Assembly (NCBI GenBank): GCA_011763485.2
Contig: JAANSK020251495.1
Coordinates: 1-35,491 of the forward strand
From: Isoetes engelmannii
Lineage: Eukaryota; Streptophyta; Lycopodiopsida; Isoetales; Isoetaceae
Reading direction: 5' to 3'
Length of the DNA stretch: 35,491 nucleotides
Positions 1-10,386 of the stretch are shown piece after piece (position 1 is the first letter of the stretch; every line of letters begins with the position of its first letter). The notes under the pieces are model-generated. The model saw only the letters and a list, made by a program, of their open reading frames with translations, had not been told where the DNA came from and searched no databases. Both the position numbers and the translations under genes were made by a program.

Positions 1-150
1 GGAAGCCACAGCGGGTCAGAATCAGCGTCACCCTGGAAGGCGGCCGCTTGCAGCTGCGCAGTGCGAGCATTGAAATCTCCCATCAGAAGCACGTGTCCCT
101 GTGGGCTATATCGAGCTATGTCATCATACAGCTCCCTGTACGGCATCTGG
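1..150 (-). pseudogene. LINE endonuclease (APE type) fragment
   Basis: Read on the minus strand, one frame is open for the whole segment and carries HVLLMGDFNART, the GDFN box of the exonuclease-endonuclease-phosphatase fold that nicks target DNA in APE-type non-LTR retrotransposons. The sequence is much GC-richer than the DNA that follows. It is cut by the window edge on one side and ends abruptly at position 150, where the long inverted-repeat element begins. It is a different, GC-richer family from the LINE at 27.5-34.9 kb and may belong with the RT relic at 18.0-19.2 kb. Only about 50 residues are visible, so the family inside the LINEs is open. Confidence 0.7.
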
Positions 151-763
151 ATTTAATAGATAACACTTCAAATATGGCATTATAGAGTTACATGTATTTT
201 TTAACACATAATTGACATATGTAAATTTTATAAATTATATAAATCTATCTTCAAATCAAAAGTGAACATATAACTACTTGCTAAACTAATCTTTACTTGA
301 ATCTATTTAAATCTACATAGTTCAAATAAATAGTTTTGAGAATATAAATTCTCAATTTCTATTGATTCAATGATTTTAAATTCGCAAAAAATAATTTGAT
401 AAGCGATCAATTGATTGACTTAATACTATTATGTGGAATTGATAATTTACAAACTCTTAGCACATATAATGATAAATAATATATTACTCTAAAATATAAC
501 TTTTAAAATAATAATATACAAAATGTTCTTTAAGAATCTCATGCACAATGTTGACAAATGAGAAATTGTTAAATTGTAAATACTAAACTTATATCATATC
601 ATAAAATGTAGAGAATATATGTCTAATGGTACTTGTTAAATTTAAAAAATTATTAATATTTTATAATGTTATTACAAATTTATAAAACTTTGATCTTTTG
701 AATTACTAAGCTTTGTCTATTCTTATTTATGACATATTATCTATTAAATTTTAAAAACCTATT
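151..763 (+). repeat. Left terminal inverted repeat
   Basis: 613 bp, strongly AT-rich, homologous in reverse complement to 2392-3001. Matching stretches include AACACTTCAAATATGGCATT near the outer end and GTCTATTCTTATTTATGACA near the inner end. Confidence 0.85.
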
Positions 764-906
764 AGCTTTTATATTGTATCTATTTTGCAATAAATGCATA
801 ACTGGAAGCTAGAATAACAAATATATAGCTGTATAGCTGGAACAAGATTGTAAGATGTACTTGGGTGATAAGATGCATCATGGTAGTTAAATATGAAATC
901 AATAGA

Positions 907-1075
907 CTTCAACTTACGGACATGCTCAAGTTTGTCTCATTAATATTTCTGGTCGCTCTAGTAGGAAAAAACGTATAGGCAAAACACAAAACTTCCACTT
1001 AGAGGCATGCTCAAGTATGTTTCATTACTATTCCTGGTCGCTCTAGTTAGGAAAAAGCATATAGGCAAAACATAT
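907..1075 (+). repeat. 85-bp direct duplication inside the long-TIR element
   Basis: Two adjacent copies with period 85 (907-991 and 992-1075) share CATGCTCAAG, CCTGGTCGCTCTAGT-like and TATAGGCAAAACA blocks with scattered substitutions. Function unknown. It lies between the left TIR and the GRAS fragment. Confidence 0.75.
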
Positions 1076-1409
1076 ACCGCTATAAAAAAAAACGAACTTG
1101 CTTTAAGCAATGAGCAAAGTGTTCCCTAATATCCCACTCCCGAGGCAACAATTATTTAAGGATGATAGTACTTTGCCTCTGTAGAAAAAAAACAATGGCA
1201 ATAAGTAATTTTGGTTAGAAAATAATAGTTTGGTTATGAAGACTAAGATTTACCTAATAATGTATAAAGTGTTCCAAGCTCTGCTAGGCTTTCACCACAA
1301 TTGCGAATAAAGATTCGTCAAATATTTGTATATCTTTTGGACTAAAAAAATTAGGTAGAAGTTCATACTCGCTTAACTAGAAGAATATGGAGGTCGATTT
1401 TAGCATGAG

Positions 1410-1937
1410 TTGGCTCCTGGTTGCCCATCATGGCCTGATAGACCGTATACCAGGTATACGGAAAACCAGGACATAATGGTAACCATAGAGCAAGTCATAA
1501 AACTCTGTCAAAATGGTTGTCTGTCATGGGATGGTTGCCTATCTGTCTGGATCAGGCTTTTCTTGAATCTGCTGCGCATTTTAATGCCGATTCTGATACT
1601 GCAACAGATTCAAGCAAAGCCTGGTCCAGACGGAGAATTCGAAGTACCGAAAGCCCATGCAGAGGCTTGCTTCATGTAAATGGACTTGGAAGAAGTAAGG
1701 GCGAAGATTTTCGATTATGCCAGAACTCTGCAAGTTCTGTTCAAATATATCCCCTTAGCGATTGAATTGGAATTATTCAATGTCAGAATGTTGGATCTGT
1801 GGGAAAACGAAGTGATTATTGTGAACAGTCTGTCCCGATTCCACTGTTTTTATCAAGAAGAACAGAATATAATATGTTACATGCAAAAAGCATTTCATTT
1901 AAGAGGTGGATCATTTGTTGTTGGAACCTGTAAATGA
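1410..1937 (+). pseudogene. GRAS-domain transcription-factor fragment (captured)
   Basis: Two open stretches in one frame are separated by a single TAA at 1677-1679. The second reads KIFDYARTLQVLFKYIPLA, then LDLWENEVIIVNSLSRFH. This order (a tyrosine-alanine helix, F-x-Y/F, then an acidic residue, V-x-VN-S-L-x-R-F) matches the segment between the VHIID region and the PFYRE region of SCARECROW-like GRAS proteins. Upstream, QQIQAKPGPDG resembles the LIQ-L-RPGGPP stretch that precedes it. GRAS proteins are plant transcriptional regulators, usually above 400 residues; here about 170 codons remain and the C-terminal PFYRE and SAW parts are missing. The fragment lies wholly inside the long-TIR element, so I read it as captured host sequence. 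Other GRAS subfamilies are possible. Confidence 0.55.
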
Positions 1938-2391
1938 CACATTTAATTTATGACATGTTATATATTGTGAAGGTCTGGCCATTTGGGCCGCAATCCAAAA
2001 TTGTACTCTTATGCCACGTTTCTTCTTCAATCAATCTGTTCTATCTATTTTCAATCGTTGCTGTAACCAGCTAACAAGGCGGTGTTTCTGCATCATAATC
2101 TTTAATAGTTCAATGAATTTTGACGACACCACAGCTAATATTACATATTCAACAATATTTAGACATATCCAAGTCTAATTTAAGTTAATTCTCTTATTTT
2201 CTTATTGTTATTGTTATAGTATAATATTTCCAGCTCGTTATTATCTTATTACAAATGGCATAATATTTTGCTTTTTATTTCAAAAATAATTAAATCTAAA
2301 ATTATTAACTAATTAAGACCTAAAAGTTCCTAAATATATTCTTGAGAAAAAATATTAAACATATATATTTCTTTATGTCTTATATAGATTG

Positions 2392-3001
2392 AATAGGTTT
2401 TTAAAATTTAATAATAATATGTCATAAATAAGAATAGACAAAGCTTAGTAATTCAAAAGATCAGAGTTTTATAATTTTGTAATAACATTACAAATATAAA
2501 ATACTAATAATTTTTTAAATTTAACAAGTACCATTAGACATATATTCTCTAGATTTTATGATATAAGTTTAGTATTTACAATTTAACAATTTCTCATTTG
2601 TCAACATTGTGCATGAGATTCTTAAAGAATATTTTGTATATTATTATTTTAAAAGTTATATTTTAGAGTAATACATTATTTATCATTATATGTGCTAAAA
2701 GTTTATGAATTATCAATTCCTCATAATAGTATTAAGTCAATCAATTGATCTTATCAAATTATTTTTTGCGAATTTAAATTCATTGAATCGCTGGAAATTG
2801 AGAATTTATATTCTAAAAACTATCTATTTGAACTATCTTGATTTAAATAGATTTAAGTGAAAATTAGTTTGGGAATTGGTTATATGCTCACTTTTGATCT
2901 GAAGATAGATTTATATTATATAAGATTTACATATGTCAATTAAGTGTTAAAAAAATACATATAACTCTATAATGCCATATTTGAAGTGTTATTTATTAAA
3001 T
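2392..3001 (-). repeat. Right terminal inverted repeat
   Basis: 610 bp, the inverted partner of 151-763. Its inner edge lies at AATAGGTTTTTAAAATTTAA and its outer edge at GTGTTATTTATTAAAT. Confidence 0.85.
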
Positions 3002-3269
3002 TTGAATAAGTTTAAATTTTTCTGAATATGTCATTATTCTTTGTTTGGAATGTGCAACTGACTAGGATCCTTTGTTTTAAACTGCATAAATGCCAAGGAG
3101 TAGTGGAGTAAAACATATGTTAAATTCTTCAACAACCAACATAGTCAAGGTGACCTGCCTTTGTCCTTGTGCCCTTTAAAAAGCCCCATCATGGACTTGA
3201 AATAAATAGTTTTTGCATCAGTTCTCCCAAAGAAACATGGCATTACATTCACATACAAAAATTATACAC

Positions 3270-3583
3270 TTGCACACTGCCGTTTTACAATAAGTCTAAT
3301 GCTAAAACAATCTATTTCTTGTCATATGAAATTTGCATGACATTTTGGTCAATCCTCCTGTTTTGCAACTCATCGTTAGCAACGAGTGGTGCAACACAGC
3401 TTCGTTCTCCAAGAATGCAATTAAACATCCTTCACACTACCGTTTTACAATAAGTTTACTGCTAAACAATCTATTTCTTGGCATATGAAATCTGCATGAC
3501 AATTTGGCCAATCCTTCTATTCTGCAACTCAGTTTTAGCAATGGGTGGCTTGCAACACATCTCCATTGTCCAGGAATGCAATT
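3270..3583. repeat. 159-bp tandem duplication over the end of the U2B''-like pseudogene
   Basis: Two neighbouring copies with period 159 share CGTTTTACAATAAGT, TATTTCTT(G)NCATATGAAAT and GCATGACA(A/T)TTTGG. The distal copy overlaps the terminal coding segment of the minus-strand pseudogene. The proximal copy repeats the end of that segment with changed codons. The duplication therefore includes coding and 3' sequence. Confidence 0.75.
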
Positions 3584-4296
3584 TCTGGCTTGGTTTCAAC
3601 CATCCTTACTTTTTCTTGAAGCCATGCAAACGTCCAAAACACACTACTTGTGACCGACATATTATTCGAAGGAGCGGGAGCCTCTGCCATCATTAGCCTA
3701 GACAAATTCTGCAAGCACAAGCAATACAACAAATTGTGAATAGCACTTCTCAAACGTCAGATTTCCTGCATAAAGCACTTGATGTCCTTCCCACAATTCA
3801 GATACCATACAAAAACAAATTGCATCAGAAACTTACATAATTGAACCCATATCTATGCCAAGCTCCCATATCCTGTGGTTCCCTTTTTCTCGTATATCTA
3901 TGAACAGGAGTTAGTAGGGACAATAGGAAATATCCAATATAAATGTAAATTGATTATCCTAGTGGCACCTCTCCTTCCTTCCCTCTTTTGGTACATTAGT
4001 TCCATCTGTAGCTAACGCATCCGACTTTGTTCTGACAAGGCTTATTCTCGAAACATATCAATAGTTGATAAAAATCTACTGAGATGCTTACAAAGCAAGA
4101 AAAACTACAGAACGAGAAGCATAGCAAAGCAAACAATCACTCTTACATCTAGCTTAAAGTTTACCATGGGCTTACCATATGGAAATCCTTGCAATATTAT
4201 TCACAAAACAACCCATGCCTGACCCTTCAGCTTCAATTTCTTGCAGGCAACAATCTCAGTTATCAGCTTAAATTTCTTGTATCTTGAGAAGATTCT
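3535..4296 (-). pseudogene. U2B''/U1A-type spliceosomal RRM protein, decayed copy
   Basis: Three minus-strand pieces occur in the order expected for the U1A/U2B'' family, which binds U1 or U2 snRNA in the spliceosome through two RRMs. Piece 1 (4201-4296) includes EIVACKKLKLKGQAWVV, matching strand beta3 of RRM1 (family pattern IVA-K--K-RGQA-VVF), then a stop. Just beyond it QGFPYGKPM (4153-4197) matches the QGFP-YDKPM helix/strand. Piece 2 (3959-4030) reads TKSDALATDGTNVPKE, matching the KTKSD---DGT-VP-E linker. Piece 3 (3535-3708) begins after a good acceptor (TTGTGCTTGCAG) and contains APAPSNN and KVRMVETKPEIAFLDNGD, matching the start and RNP1 region of RRM2. About 13 codons are lost after GQAWVV and stops interrupt it. 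Between pieces 2 and 3 another open stretch ends at a GTAAGT donor (about 3833). I read it as an unprocessed pseudogene. Confidence 0.72.
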
Positions 4297-4309
4297 TGCA
4301 TGCATGCAC

Positions 4310-5535
4310 GATCTAGATATGGACAGGGAAATGGGAATCCGTTTTTTTTTTAACACTAAAAAAATAGCTTTTTTATTTTAAGGCGTATTATGAGTACAAC
4401 ATTAATGGTTTATTATACGAGTCTTATGTGAATAACACCTTTTAATGGTTTTTATATGGATCCGACATAGTGGTGCAATCATAACTTATTACACTTGTAA
4501 TTAAAAAAAAAAAAAAAAAAGGGTGAACCATCACCTAGTATTTTGAAAGTGCAAGGTTTGTCTCAACCTAGTCAATCCTACCTTTACATGCTCTCGTAGA
4601 TGATAAGCCATAACATTGAACACAAAATGTCAACATTGTTGTGCCACGAGAGGATGACTAAACACTGCCATCATATTTTCGTCCATGTCAGCATTGCCAT
4701 TGCATTGTGCAATAGCATCAAAATTGCACCCTAAGTCTTAAGGAAGGGGTGTCCATTTAAGGAACGTCCAAAAGTAAAACCAAGGGGGGGTTCACTGTTT
4801 TTTCTGTGTAACCCATCTGCATGCATGGGGAGGGGTTTTTTTGACCCATTTACGTACATATATGTTCGGTAGGGGGTCCCTTCGTAGGGTTGTACTATAG
4901 CCTTTATAGTTAACAACTCATAGTCACAAGAATTAAGTCAAAACTTGTAACAAAGAGGGAGAAATTATTCCCCAACCTCGAGCAGCTTCTTTGAGCAAAA
5001 TGGAGTTTAACGACTTCAATTGGTGTCAAATGATAGCCACCAAATACAGGAACATGCAACTCAATGTCTTTTATCATAAAACAACAATTACTCTCAATTT
5101 TAACAAGGTTTGGACCCCTTCATGTTAGAAAAACGAGGAATGCAGTTTTGGACTGGTGGAAAAACTGCCAGTTTCTCTAAAGTTTGAACAATCACTACAA
5201 CGTATGGGTGAATCCATTAATCATGAAATCCTCATAAGTCATTAAGAATCAAGTTAAGAATCAAAAGGTGGTGTTATATTGTAAAATTGAAATTTCTTCT
5301 GTTAGATACATGGGTTTAAGTGGCAGGAGGTATGTTGGACCAATTCTGGTCCATGAACCTGAAATGGTCTCCTGGACAACTCTAGTGTTAACTTTACCTT
5401 GCTATGTTACTATGCTTTAAAGGGGCGCCTCCTTTGGATTAGCTTGCTCCTTGGATTGATAGAATGATTAAGACTATACTATTCCTTTTGTTCAAATCTA
5501 TTAAAATGTGTTGGCTTTATAGCATCTAGTTTCAT
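4310..5535. other. Intergenic, no gene recognised
   Basis: AT-rich DNA with an A18 run (4503-4520) and T- and A-runs around 4340-4375. A short minus-strand open frame at 4731-4916 has no recognisable domain. Nothing else is supportable. Confidence 0.5.
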
Positions 5536-5639
5536 TCTATAGCAGATAGAGGCATGCAATGGGGTCTATACAGATGAAATTGATTTCAACAGAGATTTTG
5601 TGACTTCTTATAGCACTTAAAGCCATGTAGGGTATCTCT

Positions 5640-6830
5640 ATGCAATTGAAATTGGACAAGGCGCCCAATTTCATTTGATAGTTTGTCACTTTTTCTAGCA
5701 CATGGAGGCATGTAGTAGAATGTAGGGCATTGAAATTGGGCCATCGCCCAATTTCATCTGACAATTTCTCACTTTTCATAGCACATATGTAGGTAGCTTA
5801 AACTGGCCAGCCACCCAATTTCATCTGACAATTTGTACAATTGCATAGCAGGCAGAGGCATGTAGGATATATCCTCATGTTATGCTAGGCACTTGAAATT
5901 GGGGGGCACCCAATTTCAGCTTATGATTAGTCAATTTTCAAGCATAGAAGCATGTAATGATATATCCTTGTATGATGTCTAGGTGTTTGAAATTGGGCAG
6001 GTGCCCAATTTCATTTGACAGGTTGTCAGTTTTCAGTAGCACATAGAGGCACGTAGGAGTGTATGTTTAGGCAGTGCTCCCAATTTCATCTAAAAATTTG
6101 TTACTTTATATAAAGACATTTAGTGCTATGTCCTACTGCGATGTCTAGGCATTTGAATGTCCACTTTCATCTAGCAGTGCTATGAGGCAATACCTTCTCC
6201 ATTGAGTGGTATCCTCATAGACTATATACAAAAGGCTAGGGCAAGTGAAAGTGTGCGATCACCCAATTTAGTTGGTAGTTTCTTTTTATTTGTGCTAATT
6301 AAGCATTCACATTGCATTTGGGTTGGGCTATCCAACTTCATGTCAAGAGATATTTCTATAATTACCGTGACAACATTGAGGATACTTACGACAACAATGA
6401 CGCGGCAGGAGGCGACGTCACTACAGAGAAAGTGAACATGACCGTGTAGTGGGTGACAGGGAAGAGCAAGAGCAGAAAGAGAATGAAGAGCAAAATGAGT
6501 CACCGTCTTCTCAAGAGTTCACCGAGAAGATGGAAGCTGCACTAAATGGTGCCCAGAATCGTCAGAACATGGAAAATAGTTCAAAGGAGGGTGAGCAAGA
6601 GCCTTGACAACTTATTGCATTATGACTCTCAAATTGGGCGACCGTCCCATTTGAGATAACGCCCATATGGTTATTTTGTTAAATTAAGTCCAATTGGGCA
6701 GATTTTCATAATATATGACACATGGATTTTGGTTTGTTGAGTTTCATTATTACATTCAATAAATCCCCTTCTATTTTGCACTACCTGGCATGAACCACCC
6801 TCTCAAATTGGGCTACCACCCAATTTGAGT
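5640..6830. repeat. Degenerate repeat array with recurrent GAAATTGGG/CCCAATTTC hairpins
   Basis: Units of roughly 65-100 bp repeat the phrase CCCAATTTCATNTGACA, then GTCA-TTTT-ATAGCACATAGAGGCATGTAGG. Many units also hold a short inverted repeat: 5647-5655/5665-5673 (9-bp arms, 9-nt loop), 5731-5741/5746-5756 (11-bp arms, 4-nt loop), 5894-5903/5909-5918 (10-bp arms), 5988-5999/6002-6013 (12-bp arms, 2-nt loop) and 6802-6812/6819-6829 (11-bp arms, CTCAAATTGGG form). An imperfect one lies at 6628-6655. The arms stay paired while loops and spacers vary. No protein-coding interpretation fits the array. Confidence 0.7.
6357..6607 (+). pseudogene. Arg/Glu-rich C-terminal exon, probably of an RNA-binding protein, frameshifted
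   Basis: From 6401 to the TGA at 6605-6607 one frame reads an arginine-rich run (RGRRRRHYRESEHDR) followed by an acidic, glutamine- and serine-rich tail. The bases just before it (6357-6400) read YNYRDNIEDTYDNND in another frame, so a one-base shift near 6400 seems to break an originally continuous tract. The composition recalls RS- or RD-rich tails of splicing and RNA-binding proteins, but no RRM or zinc finger is present. The segment is more GC-rich than its surroundings and sits inside the hairpin repeat array. It may be a captured or decayed exon. No gene name is justified. Confidence 0.45.
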
Positions 6831-6839
6831 TGAGAAAAA

Positions 6840-8240
6840 CCACATCAAAACCTCACGACAATTTCCTCATGCAGGCTTTTTTGGCCTTGGAATCCCATGT
6901 TATGTCCCCAACTTCGCAATGTGGGAGCAGTATGGACTGCTGAAAATTCCATTAATAACGAAACAATGCTTTAATAAGAATTAATCAAAAAATAGAAAGC
7001 GAAATTCATGCTCTTCATTGTTCAATGATGACTTTCAAGGGGGTCGTTTAATTTGTAATTATGTTGCAACAGTGATGCATGTCATTGACATCGATACATG
7101 ATGGATGTACCCATTCATTTAAAGACTTGGTTAGATGGTCTTCTAACTTTCAATTTTATGTGACTGATTTGAGTGTGTCACTTCTATTTCTAAACATTAT
7201 AAAAGTAGTTTAACCCGGTAGAATTTAATTGAAGCTCCATACAAATATGATTTGGAATAACATTAAGGAATGACAAGACCACAATCAAAGCTGGAGCGCT
7301 TTGATTTGGAATAACATTAAGGAATGACAAGGCCACAATCAAAGCTGGTGCATTTTGTTCCTATTAGATATGTGTTTAAAGCAACAGCTAAACATAGCAT
7401 GTGATATGTGAATGCCAGTAGTAGCAGATATAAAAAAAAATCATAGTTTTGGATTTTGGTCATTTTTTATTTTCTTAAAAGAGATGGAGTTAAAGTATAC
7501 ATTGCATCATGTTGCCCTCGTTACCATGAGATTTAATTCATTTTAATTATGTGAAGCATGTTTCAAAACTAGATAAAGTACTCTTCCATTCTATATTGTC
7601 ACCATTTTGTTACTTAAGCTCTCAAAGTCATCAAAACTAGATGACAAGAACAATACTACTCCATTTGATCCATTTTATATTGAACAATTTTGCTTTCAAG
7701 TCAATGTTATGGAATATTTGGTTTGTATATACGTTATCCATTTTTACATAAATATTAATGTCATCAAGTGTCAGCAAAGGCTATTCTAGACTCCACGTAT
7801 TAGTATCTGTTTACTATTGCTCATGTTACACAATCTTGCATTATAGCCACACCTTATCAATGTACAACTTTGATCCAATAAAGTATATCTTGCGATCAAT
7901 CTGATTTTTGCAAGAACATTATCCACCATTAATCTACTAAGACGTGCACATGGGTGCGCCTGCACACACCCAACACCATTACAACTACATGTGTCTACAA
8001 TCTAATATTCATATTCACTCTACACTCTAAATGCAATTGTGTCGACTACGCATTAGATCTTTTATCTTCTAGGAATCACAAGCACCAACCAAAAACCCTT
8101 CACACAGTCTATTAGCACCTCTTTATCCTACTTACAAGCTTTGTTATATCTACTCAATCCACACTTCCATCAATAATGCCCGGCATTGCGAGGCACTAGT
8201 AATTTGATTAACCACCCATCCCTTGTCATTGCCAAGTCTT
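6840..8240. other. Intergenic, with a 54-bp tandem duplication
   Basis: No gene recognised. The one clear structure is the duplication at 7249-7356. A 60-codon open frame at 7607-7789 has no recognisable features. Confidence 0.5.
7249..7356. repeat. 54-bp tandem duplication
   Basis: Two adjacent copies (7249-7302 and 7303-7356) start GATTTGGAATAACATTAAGG and differ at only a few bases, so the duplication is recent. Confidence 0.9.
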
Positions 8241-8247
8241 TATGAAT

Positions 8248-8643
8248 CTACAGAATAAAGAACTTAAAGACTAAGGAACCTAGAGATGAGAAAAAAACCG
8301 TGCTATAGAGTTCGAGAATTCTAAACTTCAACGCTAGAGTTCCAAGACTAAAAAGCAAAAAGCAAAAAGCGGTGCAGAGAAGAATAGCTCCTGTCCGGAC
8401 TACCATGCTCTTGTCGGCAGCACGCAATCTGTGCTTCAGCTGGGCGGCCTCTGCAGCATGCGAATTTGCCTCCATTTGTAACCTCCTCGTCTCTGATTTT
8501 GCATAATTCCTCAGCCTATGGATCTCGGCTATCAGTACTTGCACTAGAATATCCCTTGGCACTTGTGGGTTTTCTTCCTTGGCACTATTGAAGTCTGTTG
8601 GAGCATGAGAAGCCGTGTTTCTATGCTTGCCTGAAATTCCCAT
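8248..8643 (-). CDS. Small protein with coiled coil and one membrane segment, family unknown
   Basis: An uninterrupted ATG-to-TAG frame of 131 codons. Residues 1-30 are polar. Residues about 35-78 form a charged helix rich in Arg, Lys, Glu and Ala with heptad-like spacing (IHRLRNYAKSETRRLQMEA). Residues about 84-104 are a strongly hydrophobic stretch (GAILLCTAFCFLLFSLGTLAL) that could span a membrane, followed by about 27 further residues. No family is recognised. With no introns and neighbours that are repeats or pseudogenes, it could be a small membrane protein, an exon of a longer gene or a chance frame. The sharp change from helix-former to membrane segment argues for a real coding origin. 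Confidence 0.4.
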   Translation of the reverse strand: MGISGKHRNTASHAPTDFNSAKEENPQVPRDILVQVLIAEIHRLRNYAKSETRRLQMEANSHAAEAAQLKHRLRAADKSMVVRTGAILLCTAFCFLLFSLGTLALKFRILELYSTVFFSSLGSLVFKFFIL

Positions 8644-8733
8644 CGTGAGAAAATTCAGTACTAGCTTTGGGATATTTTATTGCTGCTTTCTGCCTTTTAC
8701 GTTTTGAAGTTTTTGCTGTTTACGTCTTTTACG

Positions 8734-8821
8734 CTTTTTCCTTTTTGCCTTTTGCGATCTCTTGCAGGCTGAAGACCCTTTTTCCTTTTTGCCTTTTGCG
8801 ATCTCTTGCAGGCTGGAGACC
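8734..8821. repeat. 44-bp tandem duplication
   Basis: Two adjacent copies of CTTTTTGCCTTTTGCGATCT plus CTTGCAGGCTG(A/G)AGACC with period 44. Each copy ends in a splice-acceptor-like TTGCAG. Confidence 0.85.
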
Positions 8822-9845
8822 AATAAGAGTAAGATCAAGACCAATAAGTGTGGAGATGTTTTGTCAGAATGGCCCAAAAAGTTGGGCATAATGCTTTTTT
8901 GGCTGAAGAGGAGGTCAACCTGCTCAGGGGCTCCCTTAAACGCACGTCCGAGCATATTGAAACCAGAAGCAGCTTCTGCTTCACCATATCTAGGACTGGA
9001 TCATGATGCTAAATTGGATTAGAAGCATTTTTAACTCTGTTTGCAGAAGCACTTTTAGCCCTGTTTTGAATCAGGCTTCTGGATCAGGCTTCTGCAAGGA
9101 AGTGGACTTGGCTAGTTTTGCACATGGGTCTGCCCGTGCAACAATCCTTCGCTCATGGCTTCTCGGATTCATTCAGGAAATTATGGGAACGACCGTGGAC
9201 AAGCGGATTATTTCATTCTTGCCTTAAAAACCCTTCTGTTATTCGCCCTGGGATTTTGACTGGAGATGTTATCAGGCCCGTTCTCTTAAGGCAGCTAGCT
9301 TGATCTGTCACCATGCAGTTGCTGAAGCATCGAAGTTGTCCTTGTTTACCGTCATGAAGGCTGCACCTAAATGGACGTATTGTGGACCCTATTTTGAGAC
9401 CTTATTAGATTGCTTGGACTTGAGATAGGAGTCTGCCGAAGGATGGTTGCATAAGGTCTGCTTACTGGAGCTACTACAATTTGGATTGTTGCAGAACATT
9501 CTTGATTCAGAAATCAGATAAGTGGAGCCTCCAAGGATTTAATGGCTTTTTTATTTGGATCTTCTGCCATGTATCTTGTGTGCTATTTGGAAATAACCTC
9601 TTAATTTTTATTGTTTGTTCTTGAGCTATCTTGCATTTAATGTAGTTAGTGAATTTATGTTTCTGTGAGCCTGGAATCCTGTATGTAGACGTGCACATAT
9701 ATTGCTTAAATATGGCTTTGCCTTTGTTTAGACATGTCATGGCATGTGCAAGGCCTAACTAAAAGCATTGCTTTATGTGGAGCTGTAATCTGACAAGCTT
9801 TTGTTCGTGCTTTGCATGCAAGACCGATGTGTGCATGTAAACCTC

Positions 9846-10029
9846 TTTCAAATAGCTGCTTTTAATTCAACAATTATTTATGACTTCTGTGAGCTCCTGT
9901 GATTCAACTAAAGCGAAATTCGTTTATTTTTCAACTTACTCTTTTAGATAGCTGCTTTTAATTCAACTATAATTTATGACTTCAGTGAACTCTTTTCATT
10001 CAACTAAAGCGAGATTCGTCTATTTTTCA
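9846..10029. repeat. 96-bp tandem duplication in an intron of the helical pseudogene
   Basis: Two copies (period 96) share ATAGCTGCTTTTAATTCAAC, TTATGACTTC and ATTCAACTAAAGCGA(A/G)ATTCGT. The second copy ends in TATTTTTCAG, the acceptor of the next exon. The duplication therefore also created a second near-acceptor (TATTTTTCAA) upstream. Confidence 0.85.
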
Positions 10030-10342
10030 GGTGGATAGATGCCGAGGGATTGATACTTTCTTATGTGATTTGTTGCAAGCCCGATGTTTGTCCTTAGTTC
10101 GAGGTGAGCTGGCACCTCAAGGTGTTTATAAGAGTAGAATTTGCATACCACTACTTACAAGCTGCTTTGTCAGAGAATACCTTGTGGTACAGACTCCATA
10201 ATCTTATTGAGATGGGCTATAAAGTTAGTACAGGGTATGGGTACTTGTGTTTTGAGGTTGAAGCGTAGGACTAATCTAGGTTTCTTTTGCTTGAGCTACT
10301 TTGGAGGCTAAGTCTTTGTTCCTTTGAGAATCATCTCTCCCT

Positions 10343-10386
10343 CTTTTCTTTTTTTCTTTTTTTCTTTTTTTTTTTCCTTTTTTCTG
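10343..10386 (+). repeat. Polypyrimidine tract
   Basis: A 40-nt C/T run dominated by T, just upstream of further pseudogene exons. It could be a strong intronic pyrimidine tract or simple low-complexity DNA. Confidence 0.6.

Larger units (their letters stand above)
151..3001. mobile_element. Foldback/MULE-like element with ~610-bp terminal inverted repeats
   Basis: Positions 151-763 and 2392-3001 are inverted copies of each other with scattered mismatches and small indels. The outer ends read ATTTAATA(G/A)ATAACACTTC on both sides and similarity stops abruptly at both inner edges. The 1.6-kb interior holds an 85-bp direct duplication and a decayed GRAS-domain fragment, and I see no transposase. 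Very long TIRs around captured host sequence are known from Pack-MULEs and Foldback elements. No convincing target-site duplication was found: the left flank is CGGCATCTGG and the right flank is TTGAATAAGT. The class is therefore inferred. Confidence 0.75.

Noticed and set aside
4731-4916. 61-codon minus-strand ORF as a gene
   Set aside because: No domain or splice sites, and it lies in a G-run-rich repeat-like tract.
5640-6830. Array of palindromic repeats as a CRISPR
   Set aside because: Unit length and spacing vary, spacers are related to each other, no cas genes exist and the setting is eukaryotic.
8677-9022. ORFs rich in Lys/Arg or Phe around the CCTTTTT repeats
   Set aside because: Composition comes from the 44-bp tandem repeat and pyrimidine-rich DNA.
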